From NCBI GenBank assembly GCA_963771715.1, contig CAVYUQ010000011.1:124001-188000 (forward strand): a DNA stretch of 64,000 nt, given 5' to 3'. Below, piece after piece: positions 33,653-44,413 of the stretch. The notes under the pieces are model-generated. The model made no database searches. It worked only from the letters and a program-made list of their open reading frames with translations, and had not been told where the DNA came from. Within the stretch, counting starts at the first letter, position 1, and the number at the start of each line of letters is the position of its first letter. Both the position numbers and the translations under genes were made by a program. The stretch comes from JACVRW01 sp963771715 (lineage in GTDB: Bacteria; Actinomycetota; Thermoleophilia; Solirubrobacterales; Thermoleophilaceae).

Positions 33653-34423
33653 ATGGCGCCCGACGACCTGAACCTCACCAACCACGCCGTTCGCAACCGC
33701 GAGGTCTGGAACGCCGACGCTCCGAACTGGGTCGCCCATGGGCGCAAGGCGTGGGAGAGCGCCACACCGTGGTGGGGGATGTGGGAGATCCCGGAGGAGG
33801 AGCTGCGGATCCTTCCTGAGCTCGCGGGCCTCGACGTGCTCGACCTCGGCTGCGGCACCGGTTACTGGTGCGCGTGGTTCCAGCGCCTCGGCGCGCGGCC
33901 GGTCGGGCTCGACCTCTCAGAACAGCAGCTGGCCACCGCGGGCGCGCTTCAGGCCGAGCACGGAATCGAGTTCCCGCTCATCCACGCGAGCGCCGAGGCG
34001 CCGCCGCTGCCGGACGCCTCGTTCGACCTGGTCTTCTCGGAGTACGGCGCCGCCATCTGGTGCGACCCCCGCGTCTGGATCCCGGAGGCGTACCGGCTCC
34101 TGCGGCCGGGCGGCCGGCTGATCTTCCTCTGCCATTCGGTGCTGGCGATGCTCTGCTCGCCGCTGGCCGACGAGCCGACAGGGCAGACGCTGGTTCACCC
34201 GCAGCTCGGGTTGCACAGGATCGAGTGGCCGGACCCGGATGGCACCGACTTCCACCAGGCTCACGGCGAGCGCATCCAGCTGCTGCGAGACACGGGCTTC
34301 GATGTCGAGGCGCTGCACGAGCTGTACGCAGCGGAGGGCGACCCCGAGGAGGTCCGCTTCTTCATGCGCCGAAGCTGGGCGCAGCAGTGGCCGTGCGAGG
34401 AGGTCTGGGTAGCGCGGCGCTAG
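33653..34423 (+). CDS. SAM-dependent class I methyltransferase
   Basis: This 256-aa Rossmann-fold methyltransferase has motif I VLDLGCGTGYWCAWF, an acidic strand-2 end PVGLDLSEQQL, the LPDASFDLVFSEYG motif and a post-motif RLLRPGGRLIFLCHS, as in Methyltransf_11/UbiE-type enzymes. The N-terminus YWNAD-like (REVWNADAPNWV) is typical of actinobacterial members. ATG 33653 is favoured because the preceding frame lies in a GC-rich leader. Its substrate is unknown. It is convergent with the FHA protein through overlapping CTAG stops. Confidence 0.85.
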   Translation: MAPDDLNLTNHAVRNREVWNADAPNWVAHGRKAWESATPWWGMWEIPEEELRILPELAGLDVLDLGCGTGYWCAWFQRLGARPVGLDLSEQQLATAGALQAEHGIEFPLIHASAEAPPLPDASFDLVFSEYGAAIWCDPRVWIPEAYRLLRPGGRLIFLCHSVLAMLCSPLADEPTGQTLVHPQLGLHRIEWPDPDGTDFHQAHGERIQLLRDTGFDVEALHELYAAEGDPEEVRFFMRRSWAQQWPCEEVWVARR

Positions 34424-35418
34424 GACGGACGTCTACTCGAGCGCAGGCGGTAGGCGGCGCCGCCCAGGCTGAGCCGGTCGCCGGGCCGTACCTCCACGGC
34501 CTCGATCACGCGCACGCCGTTCACGCGGGTGCCGTTGCTCGAGCCGAGGTCGCGCAGGAACCAGCGCTCGCCGTCGCGGCGCAGCTCGGCGTGACGGCGG
34601 GAGACGCAGTCCTCCGGCAGCACGCAGTCGCAGCTCGGCGAGCGGCCGACCGTCAGGCGCGCGCCCTCGGTGCTCGGCAGCGCCAGGCTCGGCACCCGCG
34701 GGCGCGCCCAGGCGGCCTCGATTTCGGCGTCGAGCGCCGAGAGCCATTCGATCGCCGCGAGCAGCAGCCGGCGCGGTCCGCGCCTCGGGTGGACGTCGGA
34801 CACGAGCTCCGCGAGCTCGGACCGGCTCTGGGCGCTGTATGCGAGGCCGACGCGGTCGGCGAAGGTGTCGGTCGAGAGGCGGCCTTCGACGGAGCGGTCG
34901 CGAAGCACGCGCACCACGCGCTCGCGGTCGTCGGTGGACGGCCGGATCGGCACCGGGGTGTGAGCGTCGGTGCTCACATGCCCATTGTGCCCTACGCCGC
35001 TGACTTGTTCCCGTTCCGCCGCAGGGTCGCGCGGGATCACGAAGCGGATGCCCGAGCGCTCGTCGTCGATCGAGCAGGTCTTGTTGTCGATCAGCCCGAG
35101 CCGCTTGGCGTAGGGGACCAGCGCCATCTGATTGAGGTAGCGCTCGTGTCCCCGCTTGCGGGTAATCACCCACAGGTAGCCCGTGTCCCGCAGGCGGGCG
35201 CGGTAGCGGACGAGCGTCTCCTTGGCCTCGTCCTCCGTCTCCACCAGCACGATCGCGCCGTCGAGCACGCCGGAGCGCACCAGGCCGCGCCCGATGGCCT
35301 CCTTCACGTCGCGCCTGAGGCCGGGACCCACGTCGCCGGCTATCTCTACGCGCTGATCAGGCATCACGCCGAGCTTCTGCACAGTGGAGCGGTGGCTGTA
35401 GTCGCGTTCCGTGGCCAT
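34420..35418 (-). CDS. DUF3052-DUF1707-FHA fusion protein
   Basis: This 332-aa cytosolic protein has three modules. Residues about 7-130 match DUF3052 (STVQKLGVMPDQRVEIAG to SIDDERSGIRFVIPR). Residues about 155-215 match DUF1707 (STDDRERVVRVLRDRSVEGRLSTDTFADRVGLAY), a short helical actinobacterial domain. Residues about 250-325 are an FHA domain with the phosphothreonine-binding residues in TVGRSPSCDCVLP, VSRRHAELR and LGSSNGTRVNG. An FHA domain binds phosphothreonine peptides, so this is probably a reader of Ser/Thr kinase signalling; the role of the other domains is unknown. I have not seen this combination described. Confidence 0.8.
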   Translation of the reverse strand: MATERDYSHRSTVQKLGVMPDQRVEIAGDVGPGLRRDVKEAIGRGLVRSGVLDGAIVLVETEDEAKETLVRYRARLRDTGYLWVITRKRGHERYLNQMALVPYAKRLGLIDNKTCSIDDERSGIRFVIPRDPAAEREQVSGVGHNGHVSTDAHTPVPIRPSTDDRERVVRVLRDRSVEGRLSTDTFADRVGLAYSAQSRSELAELVSDVHPRRGPRRLLLAAIEWLSALDAEIEAAWARPRVPSLALPSTEGARLTVGRSPSCDCVLPEDCVSRRHAELRRDGERWFLRDLGSSNGTRVNGVRVIEAVEVRPGDRLSLGGAAYRLRSSRRPS

Positions 35419-35515
35419 CGCTCATCGCAATTCTGTCATTTGCAGCCGGGCTTTCGAAAGGGATGACCCCCGGATTGCACGGTAAGGTTCGGCCACGCCA
35501 ACGAGGGAGGACCGC

Positions 35516-35833
35516 ATGGGCTTCATGGACAAGGCAAAGAAGCTCGCCGAGCAGGCGCAGGAGAAGCTCGACGAGGCCCAGAAGAACTTCAACAAGTCGG
35601 ACTCGCCGCAGTCGGAGCCGCAGGGCGACGCCGTCAAGTACGACGAGCACGGGCGCCCGATCCAGGACGCGCCTCCCGCAGGCGCCACGGCCCCGCCGCC
35701 CGCGGAGCCCGCCGCACCCGCGCCCGCGGCCGAGCCGACGCAGGAGCAGCCTGCCGCCGACGCTCCGCCGCCGCCCCCGAAGCCCAGCGGCGACGCCGAC
35801 GCCTCGCCCGACCCATTCAAGCCGATCCAGTAG
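35516..35833 (+). CDS. Small acidic Pro/Ala-rich protein, 105 aa
   Basis: The N-terminal 28 residues (KAKKLAEQAQEKLDEAQKNF) form an amphipathic or coiled-coil helix of a kind seen in many actinobacterial hypothetical proteins. The rest is a low-complexity Pro/Ala/Glu tail (PPPAEPAAPAPAAEPTQEQ), probably disordered. A GAGGGAGG site precedes ATG 35516. It ends in the first bases of dapA (TAG/GTG overlap), so it is translated with the dapA-rnj operon. I do not recognise a function. Confidence 0.7.
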   Translation: MGFMDKAKKLAEQAQEKLDEAQKNFNKSDSPQSEPQGDAVKYDEHGRPIQDAPPAGATAPPPAEPAAPAPAAEPTQEQPAADAPPPPPKPSGDADASPDPFKPIQ

Positions 35834-36708
35834 TGGCGGAGCGCTTCTCGCGCGAGAGCATGAGCCTCGGCGGAGTCCTCACCGCGATGGTCACCCCGTT
35901 CGACGCGGACGGCGGCCTCGACGAGGACGCCGCCGTGCGCCTCATGCACCATCTGCTCGAGAATGGCTCAGACGGGCTGGTCCTCGCAGGGAGCACCGGC
36001 GAGGGTGCCACCCTGACCGACGAGGAGAAGGTTCGGCTCTGGGAGCTCGGAGTGGCCGAGTCGGGCGACGCTCCGGTCATCGCCGGCACGGGGACCTACG
36101 ACACGCGCCACTCGGTGGAGCTCACCGAGCGCGCGCACGAGGTGGGTGTCGACGCGATGCTCGTGGTCACGCCGTACTACGTGCGGCCGAACCGGCGCGG
36201 GATCAAGGCTCACTACGAGGCCGTGGCCGCGGCCACCGACCGCCCGATCGTGGCCTACAACATCCCTAGCCGCACCGCCACGGACATGCCGAACGACCTA
36301 CTCGCCGAGCTGGCCGAGATCGACAACGTCGCCGCGGTGAAGCAGGCCCGCTACGAGGACATGGCGCCGATCGAGGGCATGGACCTGCTCGCCGGCAACG
36401 ACGACGTGCTCGCGAGGGTCATGGACATGGGCGGCACCGGAGGCATCCTGGTGGCCTCGCACCTGGTCGGCCGCGAGATGCGGCGGATCATCGACGAGCC
36501 GGACCGCCGGCACGAGATCGAGGACGGGCTGCGCGACCTCTACAAGGCGCTGTCCGTGACCACGAACCCGATCCCGGTCAAGACCGCCATGAACATGACC
36601 GGCCAGGAGGTCGGCGGGCTGCGCCTGCCGCTCGTGGACGCGTCCGAGGATGAGCGCGCCGTGATCCGCGAAGCGCTCGAGCGCCACAACCTGCTCGCCG
36701 CGGTTTGA
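35833..36708 (+). CDS. dapA: 4-hydroxy-tetrahydrodipicolinate synthase
   Basis: This 291-aa class I aldolase condenses pyruvate with aspartate semialdehyde, the first committed step to diaminopimelate and lysine. The Schiff-base lysine is about residue 170 in AAVKQARYED, the catalytic Tyr is in AYNIPSRTATDM, and the Thr pair is in LAGSTGEGATLTDEE. GTG 35833 overlaps the previous stop; an ATG at residue 10 (MSLGGVLTAM) is an alternative start. The stop overlaps rnj. dapA beside RNase J is a common actinobacterial layout. Confidence 0.95.
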   Translation: MAERFSRESMSLGGVLTAMVTPFDADGGLDEDAAVRLMHHLLENGSDGLVLAGSTGEGATLTDEEKVRLWELGVAESGDAPVIAGTGTYDTRHSVELTERAHEVGVDAMLVVTPYYVRPNRRGIKAHYEAVAAATDRPIVAYNIPSRTATDMPNDLLAELAEIDNVAAVKQARYEDMAPIEGMDLLAGNDDVLARVMDMGGTGGILVASHLVGREMRRIIDEPDRRHEIEDGLRDLYKALSVTTNPIPVKTAMNMTGQEVGGLRLPLVDASEDERAVIREALERHNLLAAV

Positions 36709-38369
36709 CACCTAGCACGCTCCGAGTCCTCCCGCTTGGCGGCCTCGGTGAGATCGGGAAGAACATGATGGTCGTCGAGTACGACGGCCGCATCGTGGTC
36801 GTGGACACGGGGCTGATGTTCCCGACGCCCGACCAGCTCGGGATCGACCTCGTACTCCCGGACTTCACCTACCTGCGCGAGCGCTCCGAGGACATCGACG
36901 CGATCGTGCTCACCCACGGGCACGAGGACCACGTCGGCGCACTGCCGTTCGTGCTGCGCCAGCTCGACCACACGCCGACCGTCTACGGCGGGCCGCTCAC
37001 CGCCGCCATGGTGCGCTCGAAGCTGGACGAGCACCGGCTGAAGGACGCGCCGGTCGAGGACGTGCTGGCCGGCCAGAGCTTCGACGCCGGCCCGTTCTCG
37101 ATCGAGATGGTGAAGATGGCGCACTCGATCCCGGACTCGTTCGCCGTAGCGCTCACCACCGAGCTGGGCACGATGCTGATGACGGGCGACTACAAGTTCG
37201 ACCAGACGCCGGTGGACGGCGTGCCGGCGGACGTCTCCAGGCTTGCCGAGCTGGGGCGTGAGGGCTTGCTGCTGCTCTGCGGGGACTCCACGAACGCCGA
37301 CCGCCCCGGCGTCTCCCTGTCCGAGTCGAGCGTGGGGCCGCGCCTGGAGGAGGTGTTCGCCCGCTGCCGCGGCCGCATCATCGTCACCTGCTTCGCGTCG
37401 AACATCCACCGCGTCCAGCAGGTGGTGGATGCCGCGGCCACGGTCAACCGGCGCGTCTCGCTGGTGGGCCGCTCGATGCGCAAGAACACCAACATCGGGC
37501 GCATGCTCGGCCACATCGACATCCCCGAAGGCCAGCTGGTCGGCCCGAAGGAGATCGAGGACTTTCCCGACAACAAGCTCGTGATCGTCTCGACGGGGTC
37601 ACAGGGCGAGCCGCTCTCGGCGCTGCGCCGGATGGCCCACGGGGACCACCCGAACGTCGATCTGCACGACGGCGACACGGTGATCTTCTCGGCCACGGCG
37701 ATCCCCGGCAACGAGCGAGCGGTGAACGAGACGATCGACCGCATCTACAGGCTCGGCGCCACCGTGATCACGGCGGCCGACGTGCCGGTGCACGCGTCCG
37801 GACACGGCTACGCCGAGGAGCTGAAGCTGATGCTCAACCTCACGAAGCCGCGCTACGTGATGCCCGTGCACGGCGATCACAAGCGGCTGCGTCTGCACTC
37901 CCAGCTCGCCGAGGCTGTCGGGATCCCGCCCAAGTCGATCTTCCGCGGCGAGAACGGCCTCCCGCTCGAGATCGACGCCTCCGGCGCCGGCTTCGGCGAA
38001 CGCGAGCAGGCCGGGCTCATCTTCGTGGACGGGATGGAGGTGGGTGACATCGAGGACGTGGCGCTGCGCGACCGCCGCATGCTCTCTGCGGACGGCATCT
38101 TCCTGGTGGTGGCCACCATCTCGGAACAGGACGGCCGCTCTGTGGTGCCTCCCGAAATCATCTTCCGCGGGGTGCCGTTCGTGGACGAGGCCGATGCGTT
38201 CGTCGACGAGCTGCGCGGCGCCGTCGAGAAGTCACTCGCGCACTCGGCGGAGGAGGAGATCTCGGAGATCGACCTCCTCCAGGACCACCTCCACGACGAC
38301 GTCGCCGAGTTCGTCTACGAGCGCCTCAAGCGGCGCCCGATGATCCTGCCGGTCGTCGTCGAGGTCTAG
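36705..38369 (+). CDS. rnj: Ribonuclease J
   Basis: This 554-aa metallo-beta-lactamase/beta-CASP nuclease acts as a 5'-3' exonuclease and endonuclease in mRNA decay and 16S maturation. The zinc site is HGHEDHVGAL and the downstream motif reads LLLLCGDSTNADRPG. The beta-CASP domain ends in VHASGHGYAEELKLMLNLTKP and PVHGDHKRL. Start TTG 36705 overlaps the dapA stop; no better codon exists before IRVLPLGGLGEIGKNM-like sequence. With PNPase and RNase Y it completes the RNA-decay set of the window. Confidence 0.95.
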   Translation: MTPSTLRVLPLGGLGEIGKNMMVVEYDGRIVVVDTGLMFPTPDQLGIDLVLPDFTYLRERSEDIDAIVLTHGHEDHVGALPFVLRQLDHTPTVYGGPLTAAMVRSKLDEHRLKDAPVEDVLAGQSFDAGPFSIEMVKMAHSIPDSFAVALTTELGTMLMTGDYKFDQTPVDGVPADVSRLAELGREGLLLLCGDSTNADRPGVSLSESSVGPRLEEVFARCRGRIIVTCFASNIHRVQQVVDAAATVNRRVSLVGRSMRKNTNIGRMLGHIDIPEGQLVGPKEIEDFPDNKLVIVSTGSQGEPLSALRRMAHGDHPNVDLHDGDTVIFSATAIPGNERAVNETIDRIYRLGATVITAADVPVHASGHGYAEELKLMLNLTKPRYVMPVHGDHKRLRLHSQLAEAVGIPPKSIFRGENGLPLEIDASGAGFGEREQAGLIFVDGMEVGDIEDVALRDRRMLSADGIFLVVATISEQDGRSVVPPEIIFRGVPFVDEADAFVDELRGAVEKSLAHSAEEEISEIDLLQDHLHDDVAEFVYERLKRRPMILPVVVEV

Positions 38370-39102
38370 CCCTGCGAGGGCCAGGTGCCCGTGGAACAGG
38401 CAGGAGCCCGCGCGCTGAGTGGCATCCGCGTAGCATCGCGACCTGGCCGGTGAAGAGCCTTGCCGTCCGGAGCCGAAGCGAAGACACTGCGTGAGCGTTG
38501 CGGCCCGGTTCGCCGCCGGCCGGATCTGCACATCGTACGAGTTCTCGAACGGCATCGAGATCCGGACGATGTCGAAGTCGGCGTCGCGGATGGCTCGCGC
38601 CGACGCGAGTTGTCCTCGCTCGTGTCGATGGCCATGAGCCGCGCGGGTGTCTGCCCGGCGTCATCGATGCACGTCGCCGGACAGCGTCAGCGGGCCGTGC
38701 GTGGCGAGCGTGACCGGATCGGCGCACCCTCGGCCATCGTCGTCTGCGGGATGATCTTCAGGGTGCTCCACGCCGTGTTGCGCTGTCGGCCAGCAGGGCG
38801 CTCGGCACCTTGCCCAGCGTGTCCTCCTTCACGTCCTCGCCGGTCACCGTGTTGAGCGCGATGTCGCGGCCCTGCACGGTGCTGTTGCGGATGTCGATTC
38901 CGCGGACCTCGTTGTTGCGCAGGTCGCGCGTGCGGATCTGGTTGTTCCGGATGTCGAGGCTTCGGATCTCGTTGTTCTTGATCTCGCGGCTGTCGATGAA
39001 TCCGGTCGCGACGCCGTAGGAGACGCCGCTCAGGGACACGAACAGGGCGATCAGCGAGATGACCAGTGCCGGCGAGGGGCGCCGGCGCAGAATCGACTTC
39101 AC
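38366..39102 (-). pseudogene. Secreted decapeptide-repeat protein, multiply frameshifted
   Basis: The N-terminal 114 residues are clean: a basic start KSILRRRPSPALVIS, one membrane/signal helix, and about six ten-residue repeats of the form NNEIRSLDIR, NNQIRTRDLR, NNEVRGIDIR. After VPSALLADSA the family continuation is spread over other frames: NTAWSTLKIIPQTTMAEGA, then DPVTLATHGPLTLSG, DADFDIVRISMPFENSYDV and AGSCLFHGHLALAG. At least three indels between 38.40 and 38.77 kb are needed to join them. I infer a roughly 240-aa surface protein of a family common in Thermoleophilia. It is either a pseudogene or poorly sequenced. Confidence 0.6.
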
Positions 39103-39104
39103 GG

Positions 39105-40582
<1,478 letters not shown>

Positions 40583-40586
<4 letters not shown>

Positions 40587-41263
40587 GGCTCCCTCAGCAC
40601 GTAACCCGCGCCCCGCATCGTGTGCAGCAGGCGTGGCTCGCCGCCGGCCTCGAGCTTGCGGCGCAGGTTCGAGATGAACACGTCGACGGTGTTCGTCTCC
40701 GCGAACGGGTGGTAGCCCCAGACCTCGTCGAGCAGAGCCTGGCGCGAGACCACGATGCGCTCGTTCCGCATCAGGTGCTCGAGCAGCTCGAACTCGCGGG
40801 CCGTGAGCTCGAGCGCCCGCTCGCCGCGGTAGACCTCGCGGCTGTCGGGGTTGAGCCGAAGGTCGCCCACCACCATGAAGGCGCTGCCTCGTGGCGGCCG
40901 CCTCCGCAGCAGCGCCCGGATGCGGGCGAGCAGCTCGTCCCGCTCGAACGGCTTGACGAGGTAGTCGTCCGCGCCCGTGTCGAGACCGGCCACGCGCGCG
41001 TCGAGCGCGTCCCGCGCGGTCAGCATCAGGATCGGAACGTCGCCCTCGGCTCGCATGCGGCGGGCGACCTCCATGCCGTCGAGCTTCGGAAGCCCGAGGT
41101 CGAGCACGACCGCGTCCGGCTCGAACACGCCCGACTCGTGGAGCGCCGACTCGCCGTCGCCCGCCACGCGCACCTCGTAGCCCTCCTTGTCGAGGGAACG
41201 ACGAAGCACGCCGGCGATGTCGGCGTCGTCCTCGACCACGAGCACACGCGGGCGTCCGCTCAT
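40583..41263 (-). CDS. OmpR/PhoB-type response regulator
   Basis: This 226-aa DNA-binding regulator has a receiver domain with acidic pocket VVEDDAD, phospho-acceptor Asp in VLDLGLPKLDG, switch Thr in LMLTARDAL and Lys in YLVKPFERDEL. The winged-helix output carries ELTAREFELLEHLMRN and RRKLEAGGEPRLLHTMRGAGYVL. ATG 41263 is the start; ATG 41272 is possible. It is coupled to the kinase by a 4-base overlap and divergent from ftsK with only 50 bases between them. Confidence 0.93.
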
Positions 41264-41313
41264 GGCTCCCATGGTAGGGAGGGTGCGGCTTTCCGCCGTC
41301 GAATGCACGCGTT

Positions 41314-43647
41314 ATGGCCAATAGCCGTCGCAGGAAGCGTCGCCGTGCCCGCACGGCCTGGATGCCCCAGTTCGAGCTGCCAGTGCTGGAGCAGCGCCAC
41401 TGGGATCTGATCGGGCTCGCCCTGGTGGCCTTCGCCGCCTTCTTCGCGTGCGTCTTCTACCTCGGCTGGGCCGGGGGCGAGGTTGGTGAGGTCCTGGCCG
41501 ACGCGATGCTCTTCATGTTCGGCGGCGTGGGCTATGGCGCGCCGGTCGTGCTGTTCGCCGCCGGCGCGCTGATCGTGATCCGCCCGATGATCCCCGCGGT
41601 CCACCCGTTCAAGACCGGCACGCTCTGCCTGGCGGCGGCGCTCACGCTCGGCCTGGCCGCCGGCTCGCTCGGCCTCGGACCCGGCGACACTCCGCGCGAC
41701 GGCTTCCTCGACGCCTCCTACCTCGAGCACCACGGCGGGCTCGTGGGCGAGTCGCTCTTCTGGGCCTCCGCGAAGCTCTTCTCGACCGCCGGCTCGCACA
41801 TCCTGTTCACGTTCCTGCTGCTCGCGGGCGTGCTGCTGCTCACGGGCGCGTCGGTAGCCGGGATCGTGACCGCCACGCGCGAGGCGGCGGTCACCACCAC
41901 GGAGCGCGTGCGCCGTACCACCGGCACGGTCCGGCTGCCGTACGAGCCGCTGCCGCCGATGACGCCCCCGGAGCCCGAGGACCGCGAGCCCGTTGTGCGC
42001 GCCACGCACGTGGAGGTCCCGGCACCGGAGGAGGACGAGTTCCAGGACTTCGAGCCGGAGTACGAGGACACGGAGCCGGAAGTCGAGCCCGAGCCCGAGC
42101 CGGAGGAGGAGGCGGCCGACGCCGAGGACGAGCTCACGCCGATGGGCAACCGCCGCTCGCCGGTCACCGAGTCCGACGACATCGACTACCGCATGCCGAA
42201 GCTGTCATTCCTCAAGCGATCCACCGGGGCGCAGAAGCTCGACACGAAGGGAATCGAGCGGACGGGGGCGCAGCTCGTGGAGGCGCTCAGCCACTTCAAC
42301 GTGGAGGCCCGGCTGATCGGGACCGTGAGCGGCCCGCACGTGACCCGCTACGAGCTGCGCCTCGCGCCCGGCATCAAGATGTCGAAGGTCGCGACCCTGA
42401 AGGACGACCTCGCCTACGCGCTCGCGGCCGAGCAGGTGCGAATCCTGGCGCCGATCCCCGGCAAGCAGGCCGTTGGCGTGGAGGTTCCGAACCGCGTGCG
42501 GACGATGGTGCATCTCGGCGACGTCTTCCAGGACGCGCCGAAGGGCTGGTCGCCGCTGTCGGTGTGGCTCGGCAAGGACATCGCCGGCAAGGCGATCGGC
42601 ACCGACCTGGCCAAGCAGCCGCACATCCTGATCGCGGGCACCACCGGCTCGGGTAAGTCGGGCTGCGTGAACTCGATGCTGTCGAGCGTCCTGCTGCACG
42701 CCTCGCCGAACGAGGTGCGAGTGGTCCTCGTGGATCCCAAGCGCGTGGAGCTGAACCACTACGAGGGCATCCCGCACCTCCTCACGCCGGTGGTCACCTC
42801 GCCGCGGCTCGCCGCGAACGTGCTCAGCAATCTCATCAAGGAGATGGAGGAGCGCTACGGGGTGATGAGCCGCACGAAGACGCGCAACCTCGTGGAGCTG
42901 AACCGGGTCCGCGAGCGCTCCGGCGAGGCGCCGCTGCCGTACATCCTCTGCGTGATCGACGAGCTGGCCGACCTGATGATGGTGGCGCCGGCCGACGTGG
43001 AGGACTCGATCATCAGGCTGGCGCAGAAGTCGCGCGCCGTCGGGATCCATCTCGTGCTGGCCACGCAGCGCCCGAGCGCGGACGTGATCACCGGCATGAT
43101 CAAGGCGAACGTGCCGGCGCGCATCGCCTTCGCGGTCTCCTCTCAGACCGACTCGCGCGTGATCCTGGATCAGAACGGCGCCGAGTCGCTGCTCGGCCAG
43201 GGCGACATGCTGTTCCGCCCGGCCGGCGAGTCGCGCACCGCTCGGATCCAGGGGGCCTTCATCGCGGAGGAGGAGATCGCGCGGCTCACGGACCACTGGC
43301 GCCGCCAGGGCGAGCCGGAGCTCCAGGAGGAGCTGCTCGAGGCCGTCGAGCCCGAGGAGAGCGCTGACGGCCACGACGGGGACTTCGACCCCGACCAGGA
43401 CGACCTGCTGGCCGACGCCATCGCGACCGTCGTGCAGATGGGCACCGCCTCCACCTCGATGCTCCAGCGCCGCATGCGGGTCGGCTACACGCGCGCGGGC
43501 CGTCTCATCGACATGATGGAACGGCGCGGCGTGATCTCCGGCTACGAGGGCTCGAAGGCCCGCCAGGTGCTGATCACCGAGGCGGATCTGCCGCGCGTGC
43601 TCGAGGCGCTCAGCGAGCCCGCGGTCGGCGCGCCTGTCGAGGACTAA
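41314..43647 (+). CDS. ftsK: DNA translocase FtsK/SpoIIIE
   Basis: This 777-aa septal DNA pump clears chromosome DNA during division. It has four N-terminal membrane helices (about 30-190), a Pro/Glu-rich acidic linker (about 215-285), the motor with Walker A GTTGSGKS at about residue 442-449, Walker B ILCVIDELADL, a conserved THLVLATQRPS-type motif (IHLVLATQRPSADV), and a C-terminal gamma winged helix with QRRMRVGYTRAGRLIDMME that reads KOPS-type sequences. The linker is short, as in SpoIIIE-like proteins. A RodZ-like gene follows. Confidence 0.95.
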   Translation: MANSRRRKRRRARTAWMPQFELPVLEQRHWDLIGLALVAFAAFFACVFYLGWAGGEVGEVLADAMLFMFGGVGYGAPVVLFAAGALIVIRPMIPAVHPFKTGTLCLAAALTLGLAAGSLGLGPGDTPRDGFLDASYLEHHGGLVGESLFWASAKLFSTAGSHILFTFLLLAGVLLLTGASVAGIVTATREAAVTTTERVRRTTGTVRLPYEPLPPMTPPEPEDREPVVRATHVEVPAPEEDEFQDFEPEYEDTEPEVEPEPEPEEEAADAEDELTPMGNRRSPVTESDDIDYRMPKLSFLKRSTGAQKLDTKGIERTGAQLVEALSHFNVEARLIGTVSGPHVTRYELRLAPGIKMSKVATLKDDLAYALAAEQVRILAPIPGKQAVGVEVPNRVRTMVHLGDVFQDAPKGWSPLSVWLGKDIAGKAIGTDLAKQPHILIAGTTGSGKSGCVNSMLSSVLLHASPNEVRVVLVDPKRVELNHYEGIPHLLTPVVTSPRLAANVLSNLIKEMEERYGVMSRTKTRNLVELNRVRERSGEAPLPYILCVIDELADLMMVAPADVEDSIIRLAQKSRAVGIHLVLATQRPSADVITGMIKANVPARIAFAVSSQTDSRVILDQNGAESLLGQGDMLFRPAGESRTARIQGAFIAEEEIARLTDHWRRQGEPELQEELLEAVEPEESADGHDGDFDPDQDDLLADAIATVVQMGTASTSMLQRRMRVGYTRAGRLIDMMERRGVISGYEGSKARQVLITEADLPRVLEALSEPAVGAPVED

Positions 43648-43672
43648 ACCCTTTCGTCAGAATGCGGGGCCG

Positions 43673-44413
43673 ATGCCGAGCATTGGCGAAACGCTGCGCG
43701 AGGCACGGATGCGGCAACGGCTCGACATCGCGGACGTCGAGGACCGCACCAAGATCCGCGCCAAATACCTGCGGGCCCTCGAGAACGAGGAATTCGGGAT
43801 GCTGCCCGGACCCACGTTCGTCAAGACGTTCCTGCGCACGTACGCGGAGATGCTCGGGCTCGACCCGCACGTGCTCGTGGAGGAGTACCGCGCGAGCTTC
43901 GACCACGAGGACGAGATGGAGCAGCCGTTCGGGCCGCCGGCGGTGGCCGGGCGCGACCGCCGGCACGGGCCACGGCTCGGGCCCGGGTCGCTGGTGCTGC
44001 TGGTGCTCGTGGGGATCGTGGCGGCGCTGGCGGCGATCGGCCTGGCGACCGACGACGGCGGCGGCGGCACGGATCAGGCCGCGACGACGGAGACCACCAA
44101 GACGAAGCCGAAGGCGAAGGCAAAGCCGAAGCCCCCGCCGCCGCGGCGGGTGGCCCTGCGCGTCACGCCCGCCACGCCGACCTACGTGTGCGTGGACCGC
44201 GGGCCGGGCACGCCCGTGCTCTTCGAGAACGTGATCGAGAGCCCCCAGACGTTCCGGGGCAAGCGCGTCCGCGTGAATCTCGGCAAGCGCGACGTGCAGC
44301 TCAGGATGAACGGCAAGCCGGTAGAGGTCACGCCCGGCCCTGACCCGGTCGGCTTCGCCTTCACGCCGCGCCGGACCCGCGAGCTCCCGAGCGGCGAGCG
44401 CCCCTGTGCGTAG
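43673..44413 (+). CDS. RodZ-like HTH membrane protein
   Basis: The first 75 residues are an HTH_25 domain (GETLREARMRQRLDIADVED, KYLRALENEEFGMLPGPTFVKTFLRTYA) diagnostic of RodZ. A single membrane helix lies at about residues 106-125. A Lys/Pro-rich stretch follows (KPKAKAKPKPPPP), then an extracellular beta-rich DUF4115-like domain ending GKPVEVTPGPDP. RodZ links MreB to the envelope; in MreB-poor actinobacteria the role is unclear. The stop overlaps the cinA start by one base, and ftsK-rodZ-cinA is a recurring gene order. Confidence 0.8.
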   Translation: MPSIGETLREARMRQRLDIADVEDRTKIRAKYLRALENEEFGMLPGPTFVKTFLRTYAEMLGLDPHVLVEEYRASFDHEDEMEQPFGPPAVAGRDRRHGPRLGPGSLVLLVLVGIVAALAAIGLATDDGGGGTDQAATTETTKTKPKAKAKPKPPPPRRVALRVTPATPTYVCVDRGPGTPVLFENVIESPQTFRGKRVRVNLGKRDVQLRMNGKPVEVTPGPDPVGFAFTPRRTRELPSGERPCA

